Shown: positions 25,861-34,722, numbered from the stretch's first letter. The stretch: DNA of 64,000 nt from Rhizobium johnstonii 3841 (GCF_000009265.1 NC_008378.1:186001-250000), one strand, 5' to 3'. A program made the numbers and translations. Notes: a model not told the origin generated them from the letters alone.

Positions 25861-26513
25861 TTGAGCTCGACCTTCACCGGCGTGACGAGCCAGTTCTTCG
25901 GGTTGATGAGCTTGAAAACGCCGACCACGGTCGCCTGCTTTCCGTCCAGCGCATCAGCATCCAGGCCCGCGAAAACCGCCTTCTTCATCTCGTTATTGAT
26001 GGCCGAGCCGGCATCCTGATACTGGATCTGGTTGGTAAACTGGCCGAATTCGATGGTGCCGGTTGCATCGCGGAGGTCCGTGCCGTTGACCGCAGGGCCG
26101 GTCTGGACACGGACCACCGTCTCGGGAGGCAACCCATCGATCTTCATTTCGTTGGTGTTCGACTTGCGGGCGCCGAAAACGCCGGTCAGCGTGACGGGAA
26201 TGACCGGTCCGGTGCTCGTCGCAGTGCCGTATTTCTCGGCCGCCGCCTTCTTGTCGGCGGCAATGGCGGCCGCGAGATCGGCGGCTGCAATCGCCCGTTC
26301 CTCGACATTTGCCTTGATCTTCGGGAACTGCTCGGCGCCGAAGGTTTCCGGAGAGAATGCCTGCTGCCGGACATCGTTTTCGGAACCAATCCTGACGACC
26401 GTCGTATCGAACGCGATCGCTGCTACGACGATGACCGCCAACGCCGCGCTGACAAGGAGCCCGCGATTGCCGCTGCTCGGCTTTGATGCTGGATAATCGG
26501 GCGATGTACTCAT
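25857..26513 (-). CDS. DUF2291 periplasmic protein of the erythritol importer operon
   Basis: A 218-residue protein with one membrane anchor or uncleaved signal (GLLVSAALAVIVVAAIAFDT) near residues 18-37 and a soluble part carrying the DUF2291 pattern (AFSPETFGAEQFPKIKANVE, PVTLTGVFGARKSNTNEMKI, VVGVFKLINPKNWLVTPVKV). No lipobox cysteine follows the hydrophobic stretch. It is the first gene of the operon and overlaps eryE. DUF2291 proteins commonly accompany ribose-type importers; their role is not established, perhaps an accessory to ligand capture or transporter assembly. The ATG at 26513 is chosen because the family begins there; upstream codons in frame are not conserved-looking. Confidence 0.8.
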   Translation of the reverse strand: MSTSPDYPASKPSSGNRGLLVSAALAVIVVAAIAFDTTVVRIGSENDVRQQAFSPETFGAEQFPKIKANVEERAIAAADLAAAIAADKKAAAEKYGTATSTGPVIPVTLTGVFGARKSNTNEMKIDGLPPETVVRVQTGPAVNGTDLRDATGTIEFGQFTNQIQYQDAGSAINNEMKKAVFAGLDADALDGKQATVVGVFKLINPKNWLVTPVKVELK

Positions 26514-27210
26514 GTCCGGACAGCCTTGGCTTGGAATGGCGAGATGGAGAGGGTTAGCGCGACGATGATCGCAGGCGGGCTGAAGCATTGCGTCGCACCG
26601 GAACAGAAGCCGGCGGGCCACCCGCAAGAGCGCAACTCTGGACGAAAATTCGCATTGGAAGCCTCCTCAACAAGACCGGCGGTCGTCTCCTCCAACCGCC
26701 TGGGCCTGCAAATTCTCCATCAGGAAGCGCGCTTCCGTGATAGAAGTATGTTACTTATGCCGTAAATGATGTTATAAATTTTGCGAGCTGTCAACGGCAC
26801 TTTCAAGATATGTCGATTAAAATGCAGGGTCTCACATCTTGTTTATCACGCTGCGCTGCAGCGAAAAAGGGCAGCAAATGCTAACAGCTTCACGCATGTC
26901 ATTCGATCGCATTATGGCGGTATATATATGTTTTAAAATCGATATTTTGCACGTTAAGCATTGCGGACGCTACCGTTTTCGATGCCGCACGGAAATCGCT
27001 GGGCGGCACAGATGTAACTTCCGTACCCGTCTATTTTAGATGAAAAAAATTACATCGCTAGAAAAATCTTACTAGCATTATGGTATCTTTATGTTATCTT
27101 TTTAAGCGAACTTAGGGAGGTTTCGGCTGCTCGCGCGATCTGGGATTAAAAACCGAAGTTGGCAGCCGGATGCATCATCCCAGAGAGTTTAGGGATCGGG
27201 AGGACTTCAG
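26514..27210. promoter_or_regulatory. Divergent ery promoter region with candidate operators
   Basis: About 700 bp of mostly AT-rich DNA between the importer operon (-) and eryA (+). Near 26746-26786 two similar words follow each other: TATGTTACTTATG, then TGATGTTATAAATTTTGCGA. At 27089-27097 TTATGTTAT is followed by CTTTTTAAGCGAA. The reverse complement of TTATGTTAT plus TTTGCGATC is found at 32362-32380 before eryR. TATCACGCTG at 26844 matches the palindrome before the aldolase gene. These are candidate EryD or EryR sites. No convincing gene is seen in the stretch. Confidence 0.5.
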
Positions 27211-27264
27211 ATGGATTTGATGCGCGTATTGCCCGCCGCGACGCTTGCTAGGATGGCGAGATAG
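27211..27264 (+). CDS. Possible 17-residue leader peptide upstream of eryA
   Basis: An ATG at 27211 has the best ribosome site of this region (GGGAGGA, seven bases upstream) and opens a frame MDLMRVLPAATLARMAR that stops at 27264. The stop lies 7 bp before the eryA ATG (27272), which itself has only a weak AGG. The arrangement suggests translational coupling of eryA to a leader. No comparison was possible, so this could be fortuitous. Confidence 0.3.
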   Translation: MDLMRVLPAATLARMAR

Positions 27265-27271
27265 GCCTGCA

Positions 27272-28846
27272 ATGACATCGACCCAGAAGATCATCATTGG
27301 CATAGATGCCGGCACCTCGGTCATCAAGGCTGTCGCCTTCGATCTGTCCGGGCGCCAGATTGCTACGGCCTCCGTTCGAAACCGATATGCCACAGGAGAC
27401 GATGGTTCGGCAACGCAGTCGCTGGATCAGACCTGGCTCGATTGCGCCAGCGCGTTGCGTGGTCTCGGCGAAAAAGTCCCTGATCTTGCGTCACGCACCG
27501 CAGCCATCGCCGTCACCGGACAGGGCGACGGCACCTGGCTCGTCGGCCGAGCCAATAGGCCGGTTGCCGATGCCTGGCTGTGGCTCGACGCGCGCGCCGC
27601 GCCGACGGTGACGTCGCTCGCGGGCGGAACGCAGAATCGTGCCCGCTTCGAGACGACGGGCACCGGCCTCAACACTTGCCAGCAGGGTGCGCAACTCGCC
27701 CATATGGACCGCTTCACGCCGGACCTTCTCGATCGGGCGGAGACGGCGCTGCACTGCAAGGACTGGCTCTATCTCAACCTCACAGGCGTGCGGGCAACCG
27801 ATCCATCGGAGGCGAGTTTCACCTTTGGCAATTTCAGAACACGCCAGTATGATGCCGTGGTGATCGACGCGCTCGGCCTTGAGCACAGACGCGGGCTCCT
27901 GCCCGAAATCATCGACGGCAGCGAGATCAGCCACCCGCTGACATCGGAGGCGGCTAAGGCCTGCGGTCTTCTTGCCGGAACGCCGGTCTGCCTCGGCTAT
28001 GTCGACATGGTGATGACGGCGCTTGGTGCAGGCGTGCGCAGCGGCGCTCGCAACGCCGCCTGCTCGACGATCGGCTCGACCGGGGTGCACTTGCGCGCCA
28101 AGGCCGTTGCCGACGTTCAGCTCAATCGCGAGGGCACCGGCTATGTGATCGCCCTGCCCATTCCCGGCATCGTCACCCAGGTCCAGACCAATATGGGCGC
28201 CACGATCAACATCGACTGGATCCTTAATGTCGCCGCCTATCTGATGGCCGAGGCAGGCAAGCCTGCTTCGCACGCAGACCTCATTGCACGCATCGACGGC
28301 TGGTTTGCAGAAAGCCGACCGGGGTCGGTGCTTTACCATCCCTACATTTCCGAAGCGGGCGAACGTGGGCCTTTCGTCAACGCCAATGCGCGCGCGGGCT
28401 TCACCGGGCTTTCGATGCGTCACGGTTTCCCCGACCTGCTGCGCAGCGTGATCGAAGGGTTGGGGCTTGCGACCCGCGACTGCTACGCGGCGATGGGCGC
28501 GATGCCAGAGGAGCTGCGGGTCACCGGCGGCGCAACACGCTCCGTCGCCCTTCGCCGTTCACTTTCGGCCGCCGTCAACGCACCGATCCGCCAGTCGCGC
28601 CGCGAGGAGACGGGGGCGGCCGGCGTGGCGATGATGGCTGCGGTGGCTGTCGGCATCTATTCGAGCATGGACGATTGCATTGCCGACTGGGTGACGCCGC
28701 TGCTCGGAGATCCGGAAACACCGGATGCCAGCGAGGCCCACCGGTTCGACCGGCTTTTTTCTGCTTATACCGATGTACGCCAGGCAATGACGCCCGCCTG
28801 GGACAAGCTTGCCGTAGCCGCAACGACGTCGCCGCTGGGCGCGTAA
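27272..28846 (+). CDS. eryA: Erythritol kinase
   Basis: A 524-residue FGGY kinase that phosphorylates erythritol to D-erythritol 1-phosphate (L-erythritol 4-phosphate). N-terminal phosphate motif IIIGIDAGTSVIKAVAFDLS, middle GQGDGTWLVGRANRPVADAW and TALHCKDWLYLNLTGVRATD, catalytic region YVDMVMTALGAGVRSGARN, and ATP motif LRVTGGATRSVALRRSLSAA. Identity rests on its position as first gene of the eryABCD order next to an EryB, EryC and SorC regulator. The frame is open to 27245, but ATG 27272 begins the conserved protein. It is separated by 32 bp from eryB. Confidence 0.9.
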   Translation: MTSTQKIIIGIDAGTSVIKAVAFDLSGRQIATASVRNRYATGDDGSATQSLDQTWLDCASALRGLGEKVPDLASRTAAIAVTGQGDGTWLVGRANRPVADAWLWLDARAAPTVTSLAGGTQNRARFETTGTGLNTCQQGAQLAHMDRFTPDLLDRAETALHCKDWLYLNLTGVRATDPSEASFTFGNFRTRQYDAVVIDALGLEHRRGLLPEIIDGSEISHPLTSEAAKACGLLAGTPVCLGYVDMVMTALGAGVRSGARNAACSTIGSTGVHLRAKAVADVQLNREGTGYVIALPIPGIVTQVQTNMGATINIDWILNVAAYLMAEAGKPASHADLIARIDGWFAESRPGSVLYHPYISEAGERGPFVNANARAGFTGLSMRHGFPDLLRSVIEGLGLATRDCYAAMGAMPEELRVTGGATRSVALRRSLSAAVNAPIRQSRREETGAAGVAMMAAVAVGIYSSMDDCIADWVTPLLGDPETPDASEAHRFDRLFSAYTDVRQAMTPAWDKLAVAATTSPLGA

Positions 28847-28878
28847 TTCTGATGCAGCAGGCATCGAAGGAGCATGAC

Positions 28879-30390
28879 ATGACCGAACCCGAACTCCTGG
28901 ATCTCTTCGTCATCGGCGGAGGCATCAACGGCGCGGGGATAGCACGCGATGCTGCCGGCCGCGGCCTGAAGGTCGTGCTGTGCGAAAAGGACGATCTGGC
29001 ACAGGGAACCTCGTCGCGTTCGGGCAAGCTGGTGCATGGCGGTCTGCGTTACCTCGAATATTACGAATTCCGCCTGGTGCGTGAGGCGCTGATCGAGCGT
29101 GAAGTGCTGCTCAATGCCGCGCCGCATATCATCTGGCCGATGCGCTTCGTCCTGCCGCACAGCCCTGAGGATCGCCCCGCATGGCTCGTGCGTCTCGGCC
29201 TCTTCCTCTACGATCACCTCGGCGGTCGCAAGAAGCTCCCCGGGACACGAACGCTCAATCTGCTCCGCGACCCGGAAGGCACGCCGATCCTCGATCAATA
29301 CACACGCGGCTTTGAATATTCCGATTGCTGGGTCGACGACGCCCGCCTCGTGACCTTGAATGCGGTGAGCGCAGCGGAAAACGGCGCTCTGGTGCTGACC
29401 CGCTCGCCGGCCGTGTCGGCCCGTCGCGAGAATGGCGGTTGGACCGTGGTCACCAAAAGCAACGCCACGGGGGAGACGCGAACTTTCCGTGCCAAATGTC
29501 TGGTGAACTGCGCCGGCCCCTGGGTGATGGACATCATCAATCGCGTCGCCGGTTCGAACTCCGGCCGCAACGTCCGCCTCGTCAAGGGCAGCCACATCAT
29601 CGTGCCGAAGTTCTGGGCGGGCGCCAATGCCTATCTGGTGCAGAACCACGACAAGCGCGTCATTTTCATCAATCCCTATGAGGGCGACAAGGCGTTGATC
29701 GGGACGACCGATATCGCTTACGAAGGCCGGGCCGAGGATGTTGCCGCCGACGAGACGGAAATCGAGTATCTGCTGAAGGCGGTCAATCGCTACTTCAAGG
29801 AAAAGCTGCGTCGCCACGACGTACTGCACAGCTTCTCCGGCGTGCGCCCGCTGTTTGACGACGGCAAGGGCAACCCGTCCGCCGTTACCCGCGACTATGT
29901 CTTCGATCTCGACGAGACAGGCGGCGCTCCGCTGCTCAACGTCTTCGGCGGCAAGATCACCACATTCCGCGAGCTCGCTGAACGCGGCATGCAGCGCCTG
30001 AAGCACATCTTCCCGAACATGGGAGGCGACTGGACGGAGAAGGCGCCGCTGCCCGGCGGCGAAATTCCGAATGCCGATTACGAGAGCTTTGCCAACAGCC
30101 TGCGCGATATCTATCCCTGGATGCCGCGCAAGCTCGTGCATCACTACGGCCGTCTCTATGGCGCCCGCGCCAGGAATGTGGTTGCCGGTGCGACTGGCAT
30201 AGAAGGGCTTGGGCGGCATTTCGGCGGACAGCTCTACGAAGCTGAGGCCCGCTATCTCGTCGCCACGGAATGGGCCGAAACGGCCGACGACATCCTCTAT
30301 CGCCGCACCAAGCACTACCTCCATCTGAACGAAGCGGAGCGCGCGGCCTTTGGCGAGTGGTTTGCTTCAACCCGCCTTGCCGCCGCCTGA
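28879..30390 (+). CDS. eryB: Erythritol phosphate dehydrogenase (GlpD family)
   Basis: A 503-residue flavoprotein related to aerobic glycerol-3-phosphate dehydrogenase. It oxidises D-erythritol 1-phosphate to D-erythrulose 1-phosphate. FAD motif VIGGGINGAGIARDAAGRG at residue 11, then GTSSRSGKLVHGGLRYLEYY, VNCAGPWVMDIIN, LVKGSHIIVPKFW, HSFSGVRPLFDDG and GGKITTFRELAERG. A perfect AAGGAG lies six bases before the ATG at 28879. It is shorter than the second GlpD-like protein of this window (581 residues) and has its own VDDARLVTLNAVSAAENGA substrate region. Second gene of the ery operon, 11 bp before eryC. Confidence 0.9.
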   Translation: MTEPELLDLFVIGGGINGAGIARDAAGRGLKVVLCEKDDLAQGTSSRSGKLVHGGLRYLEYYEFRLVREALIEREVLLNAAPHIIWPMRFVLPHSPEDRPAWLVRLGLFLYDHLGGRKKLPGTRTLNLLRDPEGTPILDQYTRGFEYSDCWVDDARLVTLNAVSAAENGALVLTRSPAVSARRENGGWTVVTKSNATGETRTFRAKCLVNCAGPWVMDIINRVAGSNSGRNVRLVKGSHIIVPKFWAGANAYLVQNHDKRVIFINPYEGDKALIGTTDIAYEGRAEDVAADETEIEYLLKAVNRYFKEKLRRHDVLHSFSGVRPLFDDGKGNPSAVTRDYVFDLDETGGAPLLNVFGGKITTFRELAERGMQRLKHIFPNMGGDWTEKAPLPGGEIPNADYESFANSLRDIYPWMPRKLVHHYGRLYGARARNVVAGATGIEGLGRHFGGQLYEAEARYLVATEWAETADDILYRRTKHYLHLNEAERAAFGEWFASTRLAAA

Positions 30391-30401
30391 AGGATGCCGC
30401 C

Positions 30402-31334
30402 ATGCCGCTGACCCTTTCGCTCAATACCAATCCGCTGGTGAACCGCTTCGCCGACCCAGACGATCTGATCGATACGGTTGCGCGCGACCTGCGGATCCGC
30501 GACCTTCAGCTGACCCACGAATTCATCAATCCGAGCTGGCAGGCGCCCGTGATCAGCCGCCTGACGCGCACGATGAGCGCCGCGCTGAAGCGCACCGGCG
30601 TGCGTGTCACCTCGGGCATGACCGGTCCCTATGGGCGCCTCAACCATTTCGGACATCCGGATGCCGATGTGCGCCGCTACTACGTCGACTGGTTCAAGAC
30701 CTTTGCCGACATCACCGCTGATCTCGGCGGCCATTCGGTCGGCACGCAATTTGCGATCTTCACCTACAAGGACTTCGACGATCCGGTCAGACGCGAGGAA
30801 CTGATCAAGATCGCCATCGATTGTTGGGCCGATGTCGCCGAGCATGCGCGGGCCGCAGGCCTCTCCTACATGTTCTGGGAACCGATGAGCATCGGCCGCG
30901 AGTTCGGCGAGACGATCGGCGCCTGCCTGTCGCTGCAACAGCGGCTGACATCAGCCGGAATGGCCATCCCGATGTGGATGATGGCGGATATCGATCATGG
31001 CGACATCACCTCCGCCGATCCCGATGACTACGACCCCTATGCCTGGGCGCGTGCCGTCCCGCCGATATCGCCGATCATCCACATCAAGCAGAGCCTGATG
31101 GACAAGGGCGGGCACCGGCCCTTTACCGCCGAATTCAACGCCAAGGGCCGCATCCAGCCGGCACCTCTGCTCCAGGCGCTGGCCGAAGGTGGGGCGAAGG
31201 ACAATGAAATCTGCCTGGAACTCTCCTTCAAGGAACGCGAGCCGAACGATCGCCAGGTCATCCCGCAGATCGCCGAAAGCGTCGCCTTCTGGGCGCCGCA
31301 TATCGACACCGGTGTCGCTGACTTGAACATCTGA
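30402..31334 (+). CDS. eryC: D-erythrulose 1-phosphate 3-epimerase
   Basis: A 310-residue TIM-barrel protein of the sugar phosphate isomerase/epimerase superfamily. In Brucella EryC interconverts D- and L-erythrulose 1-phosphate. Visible features: LSLNTNPLVNRFADPDDLID at the N terminus, LTHEFINPSWQ, a likely metal-site glutamate in YMFWEPMSIGREFGE, MMADIDHGD, PIIHIKQSLMDKGGHRPFT and ICLELSFKERE. It is clearly different from the tagatose-3-epimerase-like protein at 15.6 kb, so the two are not recent duplicates. The gene follows eryB by 11 bp. Confidence 0.87.
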   Translation: MPLTLSLNTNPLVNRFADPDDLIDTVARDLRIRDLQLTHEFINPSWQAPVISRLTRTMSAALKRTGVRVTSGMTGPYGRLNHFGHPDADVRRYYVDWFKTFADITADLGGHSVGTQFAIFTYKDFDDPVRREELIKIAIDCWADVAEHARAAGLSYMFWEPMSIGREFGETIGACLSLQQRLTSAGMAIPMWMMADIDHGDITSADPDDYDPYAWARAVPPISPIIHIKQSLMDKGGHRPFTAEFNAKGRIQPAPLLQALAEGGAKDNEICLELSFKEREPNDRQVIPQIAESVAFWAPHIDTGVADLNI

Positions 31335-31404
31335 GGCGGAGATCTTTAAAAGGCAGCACTGCGATACGGCGGAATCGCCGCATGACCTTCGAAAAGGAGC
31401 CGTG

Positions 31405-32340
31405 ATGACGGACGCCGATGATACGCTTGCCGTGCGCGCTGCCTGGCTTCACTATGCCGGTGGCCTGACGCAGTCCGACGTTGCTCGCCGCCTCGGCGTG
31501 CCGTCGGTAAAGGCCCATCGCCTGATCGCGAGAGCGGTCGCCGATGGCGTCGTCAAAGTTACCATCGACGGGGATATCGTCGAATGCGTCGAGCTGGAGA
31601 TGCGGCTTTCGGAACGGTTCGGGCTTCAATATTGCGAGGTCGCACCCGATCTCGGCGAGGAAGGCTTGCCGCTGCGCGCACTCGGCCATGCCGGCGCCGG
31701 CTATCTCAAGCGCGAGATCGAGCGCGGCGACAATAGGGTCATCGGCCTTGGTCATGGCCGCACGCTTTCTGCCGCCGTCCAATATATGCCAAGGGTGAGC
31801 GCGAAGAACCTGCGCTTCGTCTCGTTGCTTGGCGGCCTGACACGAAACTACGGCGCCAATCCCTATGACGTGATGCATCGCATCGCCGAAAAGACCGGCG
31901 CCCATGCCTATGTCATGCCGGTTCCCTTTTTCGCCAATACCGGCGAGGACCGCGAAGTGCTGAAGGCGCAGCGTGCCGTCAAGGAGGTCTTCGACCTTGC
32001 CAACAATGCCGATCTGAAGCTCGTCGGCCTGGGAACTGTCGATGCCGAGGCGCAGCTTGTTTTATCCGGTATGGTCGAACCCGGTGAAATCGACGACATT
32101 GCCAATGCCGGCGGCGTCGGCGAAATCCTCGGACATTTTTTCGACGCCGACGGCCATATCCTCGACACCGCGCTGACGGCGCGCACGCTTTCTGCGTCTT
32201 TTCCCAAGACCAAGAAAGAGCGGCTTGTGGCGCTGGCGGGCGGACAGTCGAAAGTGGCTGCCATCCGGGCAATTCTGAATAGCCGCCGCCTTTTCGGGCT
32301 GATCACCGACGAACGAACCGCGCAGGCGCTGCTGAAGTAG
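31405..32340 (+). CDS. eryD: SorC/DeoR-type erythritol regulator
   Basis: A 311-residue regulator with an N-terminal helix-turn-helix (LTQSDVARRLGVPSVKAHRL, residues about 22-41) and a SorC-type sugar-binding domain (VIGLGHGRTLSAAVQYMPRV, LRFVSLLGGLTRNYGANPYD, VGLGTVDAEAQLVLSGMVEP, LVALAGGQSKVAAIRAILNS). The ATG at 31405 follows AAAAGGAG. As fourth gene of eryABCD it corresponds to EryD, the repressor of the ery operon in Brucella and rhizobia, relieved by erythritol. Its likely sites are in the 26.5-27.2 kb region. Confidence 0.9.
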   Translation: MTDADDTLAVRAAWLHYAGGLTQSDVARRLGVPSVKAHRLIARAVADGVVKVTIDGDIVECVELEMRLSERFGLQYCEVAPDLGEEGLPLRALGHAGAGYLKREIERGDNRVIGLGHGRTLSAAVQYMPRVSAKNLRFVSLLGGLTRNYGANPYDVMHRIAEKTGAHAYVMPVPFFANTGEDREVLKAQRAVKEVFDLANNADLKLVGLGTVDAEAQLVLSGMVEPGEIDDIANAGGVGEILGHFFDADGHILDTALTARTLSASFPKTKKERLVALAGGQSKVAAIRAILNSRRLFGLITDERTAQALLK

Positions 32341-32361
32341 CTATGGAAACACAACAATATT

Positions 32362-32440
32362 TGATCGCAAAATAACATAATAAATGTTGATTATCACGCA
32401 TATTCCGTTATCTTAACATTAAACGAGGGTGGAGACCGGG
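32362..32440. promoter_or_regulatory. eryR promoter region with candidate operators
   Basis: This AT-rich stretch holds ATAACATAA (32372-32380, the reverse complement of TTATGTTAT) with an adjacent TCGCAAA, matching in reverse the sequences near 26768 and 27089. It also holds TATCACGC (32392-32399) and CGTTATCTTAACATTAA just before the eryR ribosome site. I infer a promoter for eryR-eryH-eryI under the same control as eryA. Confidence 0.45.
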
Positions 32441-33217
32441 ATGAGGCGGGAAGAGCGGCAGCAGTTGATCGTCAACCTGCTCGTCGAAAACAAGACCGTC
32501 GATCTCGACGACCTTGCCGATCGCTTCACCGTGTCAAAGATGACGATCCATCGCGATCTCGACGATCTCGAGCAGGCAGGCGTCCTGCGCAAGGTTCGCG
32601 GCGGCGCGACCATTGACGCCGGAACGCAGTTCGAAAGCGACTTTCGCATTCGCGAACGCCAGGGCAACGAAGCCAAGCTGGCCATGGCTGAGACCGCGCT
32701 GGAACTGGTCGAGCCGGGGATGACGGTGATGGTAAACGATGGCTCGATGGCGGCCGTGCTCGGAGAAATGCTGCTGCAGAAGCGGCCGCTGACCTTGATC
32801 ACCAACAATGCGGCGATCATGGAGCGGCTGAAAGGCGAAACCGGCATCACGCTGATCGCGCTCGGCGGCATCTATTCGGCCAAATTCAACGCCTATCTCG
32901 GCGTCGTCACCGAGGAGGCCCTGTCGCGGCTGAGGGCCGACATCGCCTTCATTTCGACGCCCGCCGTCAGCGGCGGGCTCGCCTATCACATGGACGATAA
33001 CGTCGTGCGCGCCAAACGGGCGATGATCGCGTCGTCGACCAGGACCTGCCTTCTGGTCAACCATCAGCGCATCGGCCACACTGCCCTGCATGTCATGGCG
33101 GATCTGGCTGATTTCGACACCGTTATCACCGACAGCGCACCGGATGCTGCTGTTCTGGAGGAATTCGAGCAGGCGGGCATTACGCTCACCATTGCATCAA
33201 CGCAGGATCCGACATGA
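32441..33217 (+). CDS. eryR: DeoR family regulator of the erythritol locus
   Basis: A 258-residue DeoR-type regulator. The helix-turn-helix is RREERQQLIVNLLVENKTVD followed by LDDLADRFTVSKMTIHRDLD and the wing LRKVRGGATIDAG. The sensor domain has MAETALELVEPGMTVMVNDG, LTLITNNAAIMERL and TLIALGGIYSAKFNAYLGVV. The gene corresponds to eryR of R. leguminosarum, first in eryR-tpiB-rpiB. The ATG at 32441 has GGAG six bases upstream; a GTG 12 bp earlier is also possible. Its stop overlaps the eryH start by 4 bp, so the two are coupled. Confidence 0.88.
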   Translation: MRREERQQLIVNLLVENKTVDLDDLADRFTVSKMTIHRDLDDLEQAGVLRKVRGGATIDAGTQFESDFRIRERQGNEAKLAMAETALELVEPGMTVMVNDGSMAAVLGEMLLQKRPLTLITNNAAIMERLKGETGITLIALGGIYSAKFNAYLGVVTEEALSRLRADIAFISTPAVSGGLAYHMDDNVVRAKRAMIASSTRTCLLVNHQRIGHTALHVMADLADFDTVITDSAPDAAVLEEFEQAGITLTIASTQDPT

Positions 33218-33984
33218 CCGAAAAGCCGCGCTTCTGGATTGGCACCAGCTGGAAGATGAACAAGACGCTTACTGAAGCCGAGCAATTCGCGCGCGGTCTC
33301 GAAGCCGCCGATGGCGCGCGTGACCCGCGCATCCATCGCTTCGTGATTCCACCCTTCACGGCCGTGCGCGAGGTCAAGGCGATGCTTGCCAAGACCTCGG
33401 TGAAGGTCGGCGCGCAGAACATGCATTGGGCCGACCAGGGCGCCTGGACCGGCGAAGTCTCGCCGGTGATGCTGAAGGACTGCAATCTCGATCTCGTCGA
33501 GCTCGGCCATTCCGAACGGCGCGAACATTTTGGAGAGACCGACGAGACAGTGGGTCTGAAGACCGAAGCAGCCGTTCGCCACGGCCTCATTCCGCTGATC
33601 TGCATTGGCGAGACGCTTTCCGACCGCGAAAGCGGAAAGGCCGCCGACATCCTCGCGACCCAGGTGCGCGGCGCGCTATCGAAACTTTCGGGCGCCCAGA
33701 AAAGCGCCGAAATCCTGCTCGCCTACGAGCCCGTCTGGGCGATTGGCGAGAAGGGCATCCCGGCGACTGCGGATTATGCCGATGCCCGCCAGTCTGAAAT
33801 CATCGCCGTTGCCGAAGCTGTGCTGGGCCGGAAGATCCCCTGCCTCTATGGCGGGTCGGTCAACCCGCAGAACTGCGAAGAACTGATCTCAAGCCCGCAT
33901 ATCGACGGGCTCTTCATCGGCCGTTCGGCCTGGAATGTCGAAGGCTACCTCGACATCCTGGCCAGATGCGCCGCCAAACTTTAA
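33214..33984 (+). CDS. eryH: L-erythrulose 1-phosphate isomerase (triose-phosphate isomerase-like)
   Basis: A 256-residue TIM homologue (also called TpiB or TpiA2). Catalytic residues of triose-phosphate isomerase are all present: lysine in TSWKMNKTL, histidine in [17 protein letters not shown] and glutamate in [14 protein letters not shown], with the phosphate loop YGGSVNPQN. In Brucella this paralogue isomerises L-erythrulose 1-phosphate to D-erythrulose 4-phosphate rather than serving glycolysis; the eryR-eryH-eryI order supports that role here. The N terminus ([10 protein letters not shown]) differs from housekeeping TpiA, which usually begins nearer the WKMN motif. Confidence 0.9.
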   Translation: MTEKPRFWIGTSWKMNKTLTEAEQFARGLEAADGARDPRIHRFVIPPFTAVREVKAMLAKTSVKVGAQNMHWADQGAWTGEVSPVMLKDCNLDLVELGHSERREHFGETDETVGLKTEAAVRHGLIPLICIGETLSDRESGKAADILATQVRGALSKLSGAQKSAEILLAYEPVWAIGEKGIPATADYADARQSEIIAVAEAVLGRKIPCLYGGSVNPQNCEELISSPHIDGLFIGRSAWNVEGYLDILARCAAKL

Positions 33985-33995
33985 GGAGAAAGACA

Positions 33996-34451
33996 ATGAA
34001 GCTTGCCATTGCAGGAGACAGCGCCGGCGAAGGCCTCGCCAAGGTTCTGGCCGACCATCTGAAAGAGCGCTTCGACGTTTACGAAGTCTCGCGCACCAGC
34101 GCCGGTGCCGATCCTTTCTACGCCAACCTCTCGGACCGCGTTGCATCAGGCGTCATCGACGGCACCTACGACAAGGCGATCCTCGTTTGCGGCACCGGCA
34201 TCGGCGTCTGCATCTCGGCCAACAAGGTTCCCGGCATCCGCGCCGCCCTGACGCACGACACCTATTCGGCCGAGCGCGCCGCGCTTTCCAACAATGCGCA
34301 GATCATCACCATGGGAGCCCGCGTCATCGGAACGGAGCTGGCAAAGTCGATCGCTGATGCGTTTCTTGCCCAGACCTTCGACGAGAACGGCCGCTCTGCC
34401 GGTAACGTCAAGGCCATGGATGATCTCGACGCGAAGTACAGCGCCCGTTGA
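33996..34451 (+). CDS. eryI: D-erythrulose 4-phosphate isomerase (RpiB family)
   Basis: A 151-residue RpiB/LacA-LacB type isomerase. Motifs: [20 protein letters not shown] at the N terminus, [20 protein letters not shown] with the catalytic cysteine, and [20 protein letters not shown] ending in ITMGARVIG. In Brucella this enzyme turns D-erythrulose 4-phosphate into D-erythrose 4-phosphate, which enters the pentose phosphate pathway. The ATG at 33996 follows AAGGAGAAAGACA. It is 11 bp after eryH and closes the operon. The next gene is unrelated (DNA ligase), about 270 bp on. Confidence 0.9.
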   Translation: MKLAIAGDSAGEGLAKVLADHLKERFDVYEVSRTSAGADPFYANLSDRVASGVIDGTYDKAILVCGTGIGVCISANKVPGIRAALTHDTYSAERAALSNNAQIITMGARVIGTELAKSIADAFLAQTFDENGRSAGNVKAMDDLDAKYSAR

Positions 34452-34540
34452 GGAATGCTGATGGTGATGCCGGGCACGAGTGTGTTCTCCGCGTTAAGTC
34501 CTTGAATTGAGATTCGTTTCGACTCGGAACAATCCGCCGG

Positions 34541-34720
34541 GTGATTCAGTTGAGTCGCGTGGTTGCCATCGACGCGAAGAAGAAGCAGATGAAGCCGAGC
34601 AGGGCAAAGTCCAAGACCAGGGAAAAGCAGGGGCCGGCACCGGGCAATGTTGTCAGAATCATGAGTGCTGGGCGTAAGCCGGTCGAAGTGGAAAACGGCT
34701 CGGGGAGGCGTCGGACTTAA
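34541..34720 (+). CDS. Possible small basic protein upstream of the DNA ligase gene
   Basis: A 59-codon frame (GTG 34541 to TAA 34718-34720) ends 2 bp before the ligase ATG. The product is very basic (KKKQMKPSRAKSKTREKQ) and contains PGNVVRIMSAGRKPVEVE. An internal ATG at 34591 would give a shorter form. No strong ribosome site precedes either start. I do not recognise a family; a short nucleic-acid-binding peptide or a degenerate tail of a larger gene are both possible. Confidence 0.3.
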   Translation: MIQLSRVVAIDAKKKQMKPSRAKSKTREKQGPAPGNVVRIMSAGRKPVEVENGSGRRRT

Positions 34721-34722
34721 TC

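Noticed and set aside
24319..26019. 566-codon frame opposite eryE, and similar long antisense frames at 28765-30324 and 52218-53180
   Set aside because: They mirror third-position GC bias of the true genes and show no conserved motif.
33214..33984. Housekeeping glycolytic triose-phosphate isomerase
   Set aside because: Placement between eryR and eryI and overlap with eryR fit the erythritol-specific paralogue EryH.
34541..34720. Ku C-terminal remnant upstream of the ligase
   Set aside because: The basic tail and NVVRIM stretch vaguely recall Ku tails, but nothing of the Ku core is present upstream, so I kept only a small unassigned ORF.
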